A DNA stretch of 38,725 nt, taken from contig WPAF01000012.1 of the NCBI GenBank assembly GCA_009772965.1, forward strand, positions 1 through 38,725. Reading direction: 5' to 3'. The stretch's first letter is position 1. Every line of letters starts with the position of its first letter. The notes under the pieces were generated by a model that was not told where the DNA came from, did not search any database, and was given only the letters and a program-made list of their open reading frames with translations. This DNA comes from Candidatus Saganbacteria bacterium. GTDB lineage: Bacteria > Margulisbacteria > WOR-1 > XYC2-FULL-46-14 > WPAF01. The translations under genes were made by a program, and so were the position numbers. Of the stretch, positions 29,152 through 36,770 are shown piece after piece.

Positions 29152-30389
29152 ATAGAGGATTTGTACTGGTTGCCGCGATATTTGTGGTAATAACCTTTGC
29201 CGTATTGGGAGTGGTTATTGTCTCGCTAATGTCCGGTGAAAACATTTTATCCTTGAGGGATTACAATTCAATAAGGGCTTTTCAAATTGCCGAAGCGGGG
29301 CTAAATTATACGGTCGCGTATTCTTTGGCAAACGATAGTGATTGGAGCGATAATTCCGGATTCACCAAGAATTTTGGCGGAGGATCATTTACTATTTCAT
29401 ACTCGGATTTAGCCAGAAAAAGCTGTGTTTTAAAAAGCACCGGCACTTTTAACGGGATTAGCCGTTCAATAACATTTGGGCTTAAAAAATCCGGAATAGC
29501 TGATGCTTTCAGTTATGCGATGTATTGCAATAACCTTTCAACTGAAACCCTGGTAATTGAGAACTCAGCAACCGTATACGGAGATTTCTATTATGACGGG
29601 CCGGTAGTAATGAAAAACAGCTCCAAGCTTGTCAATGGGACTATGTTTAGCGACAGCTTATCCCTGCAAAATTCCGCCACTTGCGCTTCATGGGAAACGA
29701 TTACCCAAGTTGACCCGCCAACTTTTGATTCTTCTTATTATGATAATCTTTTAAAAGAAACCACAAAATCAGCTACTTCCGCGCTTAATCTAAGCGGCTC
29801 AAGCATTTTGAATCTTGACGACTTTCACGGCGTGCCGCAGTATTACACGAGCATAACTCTTTCAAATAGCGCGAAAATTATCGGTTCCGGAACCCTTGTT
29901 GCCACCACCGGGAATTTCCAATTAAATAATTCCTCTCAAATTGGCGACGAGATAACCGTCATTGTTAAAGGGACCACGAGCTTTAATAACAGTTCAAAAG
30001 TGGGAGTAAATTTTGAATTGATTTCTGGCGGGAGCGTTACTGTCAATAATTCCCAGAATGTTCCTGGGGATGGGGTGTTTTTCTCTGACGGGAATATAGT
30101 TTTTAACAATTCCGCCCAGTTCAAAGGAAGCGTTTTAGCCCCCCACGGAAAAATTTCTTCAGTAAATTCCACCATATTTAAAGGGTTGCTTTACGGCAGG
30201 GAAATAAGCCTTGAAAATTCTACTACTTTATCCGGATCAGCCGCGGTAAATGAGGTCGGCTATTTTAGGAATTCTGCCGTTGTAACTTATGATCCAGCGC
30301 AATTTCCGGCGGTTTTTCCGCAGGGGCTGGAGGGTGGAGGAGGTTCAGGCAGTGAAACCACTTCGCTTGATTGGCGTGAAAGTTTTTAG
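29148..30389 (+). CDS. PilX/GspK-like pseudopilin with an Asn/Ser-rich beta-solenoid domain
   Basis: The first ~60 residues resemble PilX/GspK N-termini: MNRGFVLVAAIFVVITFAVLGVVIV then RDYNSIRAFQIAEAGLNY, where the AEAG motif after the helix is diagnostic. Unlike short PilX proteins, it continues to 413 aa with ~300 residues of repeated short strands, each with NSA, NSS or NNS at turns and about 18-20 residues apart (e.g. IENSATVYGDFYYDG, MKNSSKLVNGTMF, LSNSAKIIGSG). This pattern suggests a right-handed beta-helix or bactofilin-like solenoid. It ends in a Gly-rich linker and TSLDWRESF. A pilus-tip adhesin is inferred. Confidence 0.75.
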   Translation: MNRGFVLVAAIFVVITFAVLGVVIVSLMSGENILSLRDYNSIRAFQIAEAGLNYTVAYSLANDSDWSDNSGFTKNFGGGSFTISYSDLARKSCVLKSTGTFNGISRSITFGLKKSGIADAFSYAMYCNNLSTETLVIENSATVYGDFYYDGPVVMKNSSKLVNGTMFSDSLSLQNSATCASWETITQVDPPTFDSSYYDNLLKETTKSATSALNLSGSSILNLDDFHGVPQYYTSITLSNSAKIIGSGTLVATTGNFQLNNSSQIGDEITVIVKGTTSFNNSSKVGVNFELISGGSVTVNNSQNVPGDGVFFSDGNIVFNNSAQFKGSVLAPHGKISSVNSTIFKGLLYGREISLENSTTLSGSAAVNEVGYFRNSAVVTYDPAQFPAVFPQGLEGGGGSGSETTSLDWRESF

Positions 30390-30404
30390 CAAGTTTAAAT
30401 CTTC

Positions 30405-30433
30405 TTGACAGGTTTTTTTTTCTCATATAGTAT
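30405..30433 (+). promoter_or_regulatory. Promoter of the pilMN-O-P-Q run
   Basis: TTGACA at 30405-30410 and TAGTAT at 30428-30433 are separated by 17 bp. The -10 ends 8 nt before the ATG at 30442, and no Shine-Dalgarno is present, so the transcript should begin at or very near the start codon. Confidence 0.6.
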
Positions 30434-30441
30434 TACCTCGC

Positions 30442-32085
30442 ATGGTTGAAAAAAGCATTTTAGGCATAGACCTTAGGGTTTGTTCTGTAAAAGTGGTGGA
30501 GATGCTCAAAGGAGCAAAAGAATACTTCATTTCCGGCTGGGGTATGGAAGAATTACCCCCTGAATTGGCTGATAAACACCCCGAAAGAGAAGTCGCCCAG
30601 GCAAAATCCCTGCAAAAGATTATGGCGGTTTCGCGCATAAAATGCAGAGAAGCGATAGTTGTTGTAGGCGGCGCCGATGTTTTAGTAAAAAGAATAAATC
30701 TGCCGTTATTATCACATGCCGAGGCTCGCGAAGCAATTAAATGGAAAATTAAGGATGAAATTACTTATCCCCTTGAAAATGCCGTTGTGGATTATATTCC
30801 TATATCTAAGATTGAGGGAAAAGATGAATTTGAATTTTTAACCGCTGTCGCGCAGCGCGAAACAATCAGCAGGATTTTGGAGGTTCTTAATCTTGCGAAA
30901 ATTCGGCCGGTATCGATTGTTCCAGTTGCCCTGGCTCTGGCTCAAACTTATCGCGAAGAGCTTACGCAGGATGTAATAAAGGCGATATTATACATGGGCA
31001 GGAAAACTATTAACGTAGGATTTTTTAAGGGGCCGAAATTACTTTTTAACCGCGATATATCAATTGGCGGGGAAGATATAACCAAGGCAATGACATCAGT
31101 TGTTGTTTCTGAAGAGGGTAAGCTCGAGTTAAAATTTGAAGAAGCTGAAAAAATCAAACTGGAATACGGAATCCCTGTTGACCTTGAAACTTTTCCGAAA
31201 CTTGGAGATATCCCTATTGCCCAGCTGCAGGCCGTTGTCCGCCCCGCGCTTGAAAAGGTTGAAGGCGAAATCCTTAGGACTTTGGAATATTTTAAGGGAC
31301 AGCAGGGGCAGGTTGAAGTCAACAAAGTTATCTTTTGCGGAGGTTCGTCAAAAACCCCGCATCTCATGGAGTTTTTAAGCAACGGCCTGGGAATAAAGTT
31401 TGAAGCTATTGACCCTATAAAAAATATTATTGTAGACAGCAAGGCGAGAGAAAAAGCTTCGCTTTCTATCCATGCCTCCCAGCTTTCCGCGGCGATCGGC
31501 GCCGCGTTATCGCGAAAGGTTAAAGGAATAAATCTCTTGCCGGAAGAAATTCGCGACCGGATGAAAATTTTAATCCGCAAGCATTCCAATCCGCTTGAAA
31601 TTTCGGTTGCATTTATTGTATTGCTGGCGCTTGTTATTTCATCCCTGTTCATACAGTCGTTTTTCCTTCGCACACAGATAAATGAAGTAAAAAACCAAAT
31701 TAACCAGATTAAACCGCGGCTTACCCGCCTTGAGCAGTTGGAAAAAGAGGTCAGGGAAGAAGAAGGCCGCAAGGGAATTTTTAAAACGATTGAATTGAAT
31801 AGGATTAAAATACCGGAGGTTTTGGAAGACATAAGCTTTAGCCTTCCCGAAGCGGTATTGCTCAATGAAGTTGCCATAAATGAATTGGCAAAAAGCATTA
31901 AAATAAAAGGCTCGGCTTTTCAAAAGGGAAATACGGCCGAAAATATACTTTCCCGTTTTGTACTGGAGCTTTCAAACGCAAACAGCTTTGAAAAGATTGA
32001 ACTTATACAAGCGACCAAAAATGATGCCTTTCAAATTGACGCCTATGATTTCGAGATTACCGGGAATATAAAGAGAAAAAAATGA
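30442..32085 (+). CDS. PilM-PilN fusion protein of the type IV pilus alignment complex
   Basis: 547 aa joining two proteins that are normally separate. Residues 1-~355 are PilM, an actin-like ATPase: LGIDLRVCSVKVVEM (phosphate 1), VVVGGADVLVKRINLPLL, ILYMGRKTINVGFFKG, DISIGGEDITKAM, and FCGGSSKTPHLMEFL. At residues 362-367 INLLPE begins the PilN part; in separate PilN this peptide is the tail that docks into PilM. A transmembrane helix (~386-408), a coiled coil (~410-445) and the ferredoxin-like PilN domain follow. PilM sits in the cytoplasm and PilN in the periplasm, so the fusion crosses the inner membrane as one chain. It overlaps pilO by four bases. Confidence 0.9.
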   Translation: MVEKSILGIDLRVCSVKVVEMLKGAKEYFISGWGMEELPPELADKHPEREVAQAKSLQKIMAVSRIKCREAIVVVGGADVLVKRINLPLLSHAEAREAIKWKIKDEITYPLENAVVDYIPISKIEGKDEFEFLTAVAQRETISRILEVLNLAKIRPVSIVPVALALAQTYREELTQDVIKAILYMGRKTINVGFFKGPKLLFNRDISIGGEDITKAMTSVVVSEEGKLELKFEEAEKIKLEYGIPVDLETFPKLGDIPIAQLQAVVRPALEKVEGEILRTLEYFKGQQGQVEVNKVIFCGGSSKTPHLMEFLSNGLGIKFEAIDPIKNIIVDSKAREKASLSIHASQLSAAIGAALSRKVKGINLLPEEIRDRMKILIRKHSNPLEISVAFIVLLALVISSLFIQSFFLRTQINEVKNQINQIKPRLTRLEQLEKEVREEEGRKGIFKTIELNRIKIPEVLEDISFSLPEAVLLNEVAINELAKSIKIKGSAFQKGNTAENILSRFVLELSNANSFEKIELIQATKNDAFQIDAYDFEITGNIKRKK

Positions 32086-32594
32086 ATCTAAAATTATCAG
32101 AAAGAGAAAGATGGCTTTTGCTGGCTTTGGGGCTTTTTGTGGTGTTTTTTATTTTTTATCAATATGTTTACGCCCCTAAAGCGGTTGAAAATGATTCCCT
32201 AAAGGAAAAACTCAGAACCCAGCGGCTTGAATTAAAAATATCCAAAGAAAAGGCAAGGCTTTTGCAAAACCTTGAATTGACTCCTTTAAATAAGCTTCGG
32301 GAGAAAAAAAGCAAAGAAGAGCAGGTCATAGAAGCTTTGGGTTATTTAAGCGGAGAGATATCAAAATCAAAGCTGACAATGCTCTCAATCCGCCCCAAGC
32401 TTAATGAGCAAAATGTTGACTCCGCGAAAGCGGTGTTTATGGATTTAATATTGTCCGGAAGATATAATGAGATTTATAAGTTTATGTCGGCGCTTGAAAA
32501 GCTTCCGATCCTGATACTTGTTGATTCTTTGGTAATGAACAGAGCTGACTCGCCGAAAATAAATATAAATATAGTTTTATCGGTGTATTATTAA
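32082..32594 (+). CDS. pilO: PilO-like type IV pilus protein
   Basis: 170 aa: a short cytoplasmic start (MNLKLSERERWLL), one membrane helix (LLLALGLFVVFFIFYQYVY), a coiled coil (~35-75), and a C-terminal alpha/beta domain with the DLILSGRYNEIYKFMSALEKL segment shared by PilO and GspM. It would pair with the PilN half of the upstream fusion and link to PilP. ATGA overlap with the fusion gene. Confidence 0.85.
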   Translation: MNLKLSERERWLLLALGLFVVFFIFYQYVYAPKAVENDSLKEKLRTQRLELKISKEKARLLQNLELTPLNKLREKKSKEEQVIEALGYLSGEISKSKLTMLSIRPKLNEQNVDSAKAVFMDLILSGRYNEIYKFMSALEKLPILILVDSLVMNRADSPKININIVLSVYY

Positions 32595-32598
32595 TTAT

Positions 32599-33099
32599 AT
32601 GAATAATCAAGGAAAAATAATATCAATTATCGGTGTTTTTTTAATCTTGTCCGCTTATGTATTATTGTACACCCCGGTCGCGGAAATGCTTTTTATGCCT
32701 AAAAAAACAACTTACCAAAAGCAGATTATTCAAATTATTCCCGCCGCGCAACCAACGGCAAAAACTGAAATAAAAACAATTGAGGCTGCCGCGGCAAATT
32801 ATAATGAGGAAATCCCCAAGTTTGTGGTTTTAAGAGATCCGTTTGAGGTGAATTTTTCTTACGCAAAGCCTGATGCGCCGCCGGATGGCCAGTCAAAGCC
32901 AGCTGATCCGGTGCCGCCTAAAAAGTATTTGGTTTTACAGGGGATTTTAATAAGCGATGATGTAAAAACCGCGATAATTGACGACAAAGTTGTTTCAGAA
33001 AATGCTGAATTATATGACGGATGGAGATTGGCTGAAATCAGGACTGATTCGGTTTTATTAAGAAAAGGCGGGAAAGTTAAAATATTAAGGATAAAATAG
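32599..33099 (+). CDS. PilP/GspC-like pilotin-type linker protein
   Basis: 166 aa: one N-terminal helix (IISIIGVFLILSAYVLLYTP), a Pro/Ala-rich linker, then PKFVVLRDPFEV and a small beta domain (YLVLQGILISDDVKTAIID then GWRLAEIRTDSVLLRKGGKV) typical of the PilP/GspC homology region that contacts the secretin's N0 domain. It is an anchored membrane protein rather than a lipoprotein, since no lipobox is seen. It lies between pilO and the secretin gene, as PilP normally does. Confidence 0.8.
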   Translation: MNNQGKIISIIGVFLILSAYVLLYTPVAEMLFMPKKTTYQKQIIQIIPAAQPTAKTEIKTIEAAAANYNEEIPKFVVLRDPFEVNFSYAKPDAPPDGQSKPADPVPPKKYLVLQGILISDDVKTAIIDDKVVSENAELYDGWRLAEIRTDSVLLRKGGKVKILRIK

Positions 33100-33133
33100 C
33101 CCTGTCCCCAAAAGGTGAAAAAGGAGTTAAGAG

Positions 33134-34399
33134 ATGAAAAAAATACTTTTAGTCTTATTGTTGGCGGCGGTCATGGTGGTAGTTTGCCATGCGGCTCAGC
33201 CGCCAAAAATGGAATATATTAAGGTTGGAACCGGCGGCAATTTGACTTTTAAATTAAAAAAGGCAGAAATCGGGTCGGTTCTTCAAATATTTGCCAAATA
33301 TATTGGCTGCAATATAGTTGCGGGAGATGATGTTTCCGGAGAAGTTACTTTTTCTTTCAACAATGTAAAACCGCGCGAAGGATTGGAGGCCATTTTAAGG
33401 GCAAAGGGGTATGATTGGTTCCAAGAAGGGGAAACCCTGGTTGTTACAGCAAAAAACACCGTGCGCACTTATTCTTTGGAATACGCGAATGCCGCGGAAG
33501 TAAGAGACGCGTTAAGTTTTCTCGCGGAATCTGGAGACAGTATTTCAGTAAATACTTCGTATAACGCTCTAATTGTTAAAGCTTCAACAAAAAATATTTC
33601 TCGTATTGAAAAAGCAATCAGGGATTTAGACACCCCTCCGATGCAGGTTATGGTTGAAGCAAGAATGATTGAGGTTAATTATGGCGACGGAGGATCGATA
33701 GGTTTGGATGTTAAATATACCAATCCAAAAAATGCTAACGATGTTGCCCAAACAAAAGGCTTTGCTGGAAGGCCGACGGATACCGGAGCTATGGGTATGT
33801 ATACCCAGGTGTTAAGCGGTAATTATGAAGGGTACTTATCAGCATTATTGGCTAAAACAAATTATAATTTAGTTGCCGCGCCGCGCATTGCCACCATCAA
33901 CCATAAGCCGGCAAGCATACTAATAGGTTCAAAAATTGGTTATCGTACCGCGGTGATAACAACGACAGGAACTGTCTATCAGGTTAATTTTTTAACAACT
34001 GGGACAAATCTTGAAATAACTCCGCATGTGGGATCGGAAGGCTTTATCCGCATGAAAATTTATCCCAAAGTCAGCGAGGGCACCGTTGTACAGGACCTGC
34101 CGACTGAAAATGTCACAGAAACAAACAGCGAGGTGCTGGTAAAAGACGGGCAAACTGTTGTCATTGGCGGATTAACAAAGAGCGCCGAGACGCAAACTGA
34201 TTATGGCATCCCATTTTTAATGGATATCCCTATTATTGGCGGGATATTCAGAAAATCGACAATTATCAATGAAAAGCGGGAACTGCTGGTTTTCATAACT
34301 CCGCATATATTGACGCCTGAGTATCTTACAAAAATATCAAATGAAAGCAAGCTAATTATTGATAGGGAAAAGAGGGAAGGCGCGGGCTTTATTCACTAG
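33134..34399 (+). CDS. Short PilQ/GspD-like secretin
   Basis: 421 aa with a signal peptide (MKKILLVLLLAAVMVVVCHA). An STN/N0-like domain (GNLTFKLKKAEIGSVLQIFA), one N1/KH-like domain (TYSLEYANAAEVRDALSFL to IRDLDTPPMQVMVEARMIEV) and the secretin barrel domain follow; the barrel contains LVAAPRIATINHKPASI, TGTNLEITPHV, EVLVKDGQTVVIGGL and a PFLMDIPIIGGIFR ending. PilQ is usually over 600 aa with AMIN domains; these are missing, so this is a minimal secretin. AAAGGAG precedes the ATG. It overlaps gpsA by 11 bases tail to tail. Confidence 0.92.
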   Translation: MKKILLVLLLAAVMVVVCHAAQPPKMEYIKVGTGGNLTFKLKKAEIGSVLQIFAKYIGCNIVAGDDVSGEVTFSFNNVKPREGLEAILRAKGYDWFQEGETLVVTAKNTVRTYSLEYANAAEVRDALSFLAESGDSISVNTSYNALIVKASTKNISRIEKAIRDLDTPPMQVMVEARMIEVNYGDGGSIGLDVKYTNPKNANDVAQTKGFAGRPTDTGAMGMYTQVLSGNYEGYLSALLAKTNYNLVAAPRIATINHKPASILIGSKIGYRTAVITTTGTVYQVNFLTTGTNLEITPHVGSEGFIRMKIYPKVSEGTVVQDLPTENVTETNSEVLVKDGQTVVIGGLTKSAETQTDYGIPFLMDIPIIGGIFRKSTIINEKRELLVFITPHILTPEYLTKISNESKLIIDREKREGAGFIH

Positions 34400-35375
34400 T
34401 TGGAGAGCGCTTCATTAGTGAAGTAATTGCCTTGTAGGGATCTTTCCCTTCAAATAGTATTTGGTAAACTTCGAAAGTAATAGGAATTTCAATATTTTGC
34501 TGCTTTGCTAATGTTATTGCCGCGCGGCAGGTTGGCACGCCTTCAGCAATGTCTTTCATCAAAGCAAGTATTTCGTTCAATTTTTTCCCTTTTGCCAGTT
34601 CAAGCCCGACATGGTGGTTTCTTGAAAGATTGCTTGAGCAAGTTGTAATTAAATCTCCCATCCCGGCTAAACCGGAAAAAGTTTGGGCTTTTGCCCCCAA
34701 GGAAATTCCCAGCCTTGTGATTTCAGCCATCCCGCGGATTAGCAGGGCTGACTTGGCGTTATCCCCTAAAGTAAAGCCGTCCGCGATTCCCGCGGCAATA
34801 GCGATGACATTTTTTAAAGCGCCGCCAAGCTGGACGCCTATAATATCGTCATTTGTATAAACTCTAAACCTTTCCGAATTTAATATGCTTTGGAATTTCT
34901 TCGCGGAACTGATTTCCTTGGATGCAATAACTGCCGCCGCCGGCAGGCCTTTGGCGATCTCTTTTGCTAAATTTGGGCCGGAAATGGCGGAAATATTACC
35001 CTTATAATATTCGGAAATTATTGTTAACGGAAGTTTTAGTGTTTTTTCTTCTATCCCTTTGCTGGCGGATAATATTAACGCTTCTTCAGAAAGATCTTTG
35101 GTGATTTTTTCTATTATTCCCCTTAGAAATTGGGTTGGAACTGCCAATATAATAAAGTTTGTTTTAATAACCGCGCTTTTTATATCTTGAGTTGGACTTA
35201 TGGCGGCCGGCAGTTGAAAGCCCGGAAGATACTTTTTGTTTTCACGGAATTTTAAAATGTCTTCCGCGACATCCGCCTCATATGACCAGAGGGCAACATC
35301 ATTCTTGTTTTCTGATAAAAGAATTGAAAGAGTAGTACCCCAGGCTCCGGCGCCAAAAACCGATATTTTAGCCAT
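34389..35375 (-). CDS. gpsA: Glycerol-3-phosphate dehydrogenase [NAD(P)+]
   Basis: GpsA reduces dihydroxyacetone phosphate to sn-glycerol-3-phosphate for phospholipid synthesis. It has the Rossmann motif FGAGAWGTTL at the start, SASKGIEE, ISGPNLAKEIAKGLPAA, and ALKNVIAIAAGIADG containing the catalytic Lys. The start is placed at the ATG at 35375; the TTG three codons earlier is less likely. The ATG overlaps the plsY stop by eight bases, so the two consecutive steps of the pathway are made from one message. Confidence 0.95.
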   Translation of the reverse strand: MAKISVFGAGAWGTTLSILLSENKNDVALWSYEADVAEDILKFRENKKYLPGFQLPAAISPTQDIKSAVIKTNFIILAVPTQFLRGIIEKITKDLSEEALILSASKGIEEKTLKLPLTIISEYYKGNISAISGPNLAKEIAKGLPAAAVIASKEISSAKKFQSILNSERFRVYTNDDIIGVQLGGALKNVIAIAAGIADGFTLGDNAKSALLIRGMAEITRLGISLGAKAQTFSGLAGMGDLITTCSSNLSRNHHVGLELAKGKKLNEILALMKDIAEGVPTCRAAITLAKQQNIEIPITFEVYQILFEGKDPYKAITSLMKRSPTSE

Positions 35376-35952
35376 TTTTACCAATCTTTCTTTCTGTTCC
35401 TGAGATGATCCTTTTTATGTTTGATTTGTGTTTTATCACCATAACAACAAAAACAATAATTGTGCTGATGATATAGGGCAGGGGTTTATTTAAGTAAACC
35501 ATTAATAATGCCGCGATTATCGGGACAATCATAGAAGCCAAAGAAACATATCTGGTAATTGCGACTATTAAAATGACAAGAACTGCGGATATCAAAAATA
35601 CTTCGGGGGTAATGGCTAGCAGCACCCCCAACCCAACTGCGGCACCTTTTCCGCCTTTAAATCTTAAATAAATAGAAAACATATGCCCTAAAATTGCAAA
35701 GACCCCCGCCAGAACCACCCAAAGCGGATCGTGTAAAAATATTATCCCCAAATATGCGGCGAAAGTACCCTTAAGCAGGTCAAGGACAAGGACAAGTATT
35801 CCGGGCAGTGCCCCAAGCGTCCTTAATACATTTGTAGCGCCAATATTTCCTGACCCTTGTTTAGTTATATCAATTTGAAAAAAGCAGGCTACAATAACCC
35901 CAAATGGCACTGAACCTATGAGGTAAGCGGCTATTATTACTATTGCGTGCAT
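35368..35952 (-). CDS. plsY: Glycerol-3-phosphate acyltransferase PlsY
   Basis: PlsY is an inner-membrane enzyme that acylates glycerol-3-phosphate using acyl-phosphate. Its three motifs are present: SGNIGATNVLR (motif 1), FKGGKGAAVGLG (motif 2) and HKSNIKRIISGTE (motif 3). It has five to seven membrane helices and 194 aa. The start is taken as the ATG at 35952; GTG at 35955 is possible. A TATAAT box lies 10 nt upstream. gpsA follows in an eight-base overlap; plsX, which makes acyl-phosphate, is not in the window. Confidence 0.95.
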   Translation of the reverse strand: MHAIVIIAAYLIGSVPFGVIVACFFQIDITKQGSGNIGATNVLRTLGALPGILVLVLDLLKGTFAAYLGIIFLHDPLWVVLAGVFAILGHMFSIYLRFKGGKGAAVGLGVLLAITPEVFLISAVLVILIVAITRYVSLASMIVPIIAALLMVYLNKPLPYIISTIIVFVVMVIKHKSNIKRIISGTERKIGKNG

Positions 35953-35962
35953 CACTTGTTTT

Positions 35963-35968
35963 ATTATA
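35963..35968 (-). promoter_or_regulatory. -10 box of plsY-gpsA
   Basis: On the minus strand TATAAT ends 10 nt before the plsY ATG, with no Shine-Dalgarno in between, again suggesting a leaderless message. Confidence 0.45.
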
Positions 35969-35995
35969 CTAAAGATGTATAATTAATACAATCGA

Positions 35996-36047
35996 CGCGG
36001 GGTGGAGCAGCCTGGTACCTGCCTGCCGGCAGGCAGGGCTCGCAAGG
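35996..36047 (+). pseudogene. Broken copy of the 5' half of tRNA-fMet, split by a 20-bp palindrome
   Basis: Bases 35996-36017 match the first 22 nt of the intact tRNA-fMet at 36292. The perfect palindrome CCTGCCTGCCGGCAGGCAGG occupies 36018-36037. The tRNA match resumes exactly at 36038-36047 (GCTCGCAAGG) and ends in the anticodon stem. Four bases before the tRNA start (TCGA) are shared as well. The copy cannot fold into a tRNA. Confidence 0.93.
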
Positions 36048-36057
36048 GTGAAACGGA

Positions 36058-36330
36058 ATGTATGTGTACATTATTGAAGATGGGGTTGGGAGAGTTTATA
36101 CCGGCTTGACAAATAATGTTGAGCGGCGGCTGAGAGAACATAACGCCGGACAACATAGAACAACGAAGCACGGAAAGAATTGGCGCATTGTTTTCTGTCA
36201 GGAATGTAGAGATAGAAAAGAAGCGCGACAGTTTGAAAAACACCTTAAAAAAGGATGTTTTAGGGAAATAAGAAACAGATTGTTGTGTCGACGCGGGGTG
36301 GAGCAGCCTGGTAGCTCGCAAGGCTCATAA
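36058..36330 (+). CDS. GIY-YIG endonuclease-domain protein, C-terminus encoded by tRNA-fMet
   Basis: The first ~75 residues are a small GIY-YIG domain of the UvrC/UPF0213 type: YVYIIEDGVGRVYTGLTNNVERRLREHN holds both YIY-like strands and the catalytic Arg, and EARQFEKHLKKG carries the metal-binding Glu. The start is ATG at 36058. The last ~14 codons (RRGVEQPGSSQGS) are the 5' half of tRNA-fMet. The stop TAA at 36328-36330 shares its first base with the CAT anticodon. The gene sits between the broken and the intact copies of the tRNA, as a mobile gene inserted at this tRNA would. Such proteins may be nucleases; homing is not shown. Confidence 0.88.
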   Translation: MYVYIIEDGVGRVYTGLTNNVERRLREHNAGQHRTTKHGKNWRIVFCQECRDRKEARQFEKHLKKGCFREIRNRLLCRRGVEQPGSSQGS

Positions 36331-36365
36331 CCTTGAGGTCGTGGGTTCAAATCCCACCCCCGCTA
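36292..36365 (+). tRNA. Initiator tRNA-fMet (anticodon CAT)
   Basis: Acceptor CGCGGGG pairs with CCCCGC, leaving a C1-T72 mismatch, the hallmark of bacterial initiator tRNA. The D arm is GAGC-AGCCTGGTA-GCTC, the anticodon stem AAGG/CCTT with loop CTCATAA, and the T arm GTGGG-TTCAAAT-CCCAC. CCA is not encoded. Its first 39 bases also encode the end of the GIY-YIG protein. Confidence 0.96.
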
Positions 36366-36460
36366 GACTAAAATACGAACAAAGTGAGTATTTTAGTCTC
36401 CTTGTCCTAGTCCTTGTCCTTTGTTCGTATTTTAGTAGGACAAGGACAAAAACAAGAACA
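36366..36460. repeat. Overlapping hairpins and direct repeats after tRNA-fMet
   Basis: GACTAAAATAC (36366-36376) can pair with GTATTTTAGTC (36388-36398). Alternatively, 18 bases at 36367-36384 can pair perfectly with 36419-36436. Several GTCCTT/GGACAAGG words in both orientations fill the rest. The first hairpin may terminate the tRNA transcript, although no T-run follows. Confidence 0.7.
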
Positions 36461-36475
36461 AGGAAGATCAATATT

Positions 36476-36770
36476 ATGCCTTTCGATTTTAAAGACTTTC
36501 CAGTATAACCAACTTCAGCGCGCATCAACTTCGATTACATTAAACATTGCAGAGGGTGCAATGAAACCCAACGCAATTACTCTTTCATATCGAGAACGGC
36601 GGCTGATCTGGCAGGTACAGAGGTCTTTGGGCATCGCTACGACCCGACTTGCTCATGTAAAAAGGACGGTTGAATTATTTCATCATCTTGATCTTGAAGG
36701 GGGCAGAATAGGCGCTTTCTATCACGCACTTCTGCAGGAAAACCGCCGATATGAAGATCGGACTTCTTAA
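36476..36770 (+). pseudogene. Degenerate S23-family four-helix-bundle gene
   Basis: ATG at 36476 opens MPFDFKDFPV, a typical S23-family start, but a stop follows at once. In the next frame the family's central block resumes as QLQRASTSITLNIAEG (residues ~40-55 of normal proteins), so about 30 codons between helix 1 and this block are missing. The remainder (RERRLIWQVQRSLGIATT and beyond) stays open to 36770 but is poorly conserved. It is best read as a gene inactivated by an internal deletion with frameshift. It lies just downstream of tRNA-fMet. Confidence 0.65.

Noticed and set aside
36325-36528. Minus-strand open frame of 67 codons ending in GVGFEPTTSRL
   Set aside because: The ending is the antisense of tRNA-fMet, a well-known false protein tail, and the rest lies in the hairpin repeats. 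No coding evidence.
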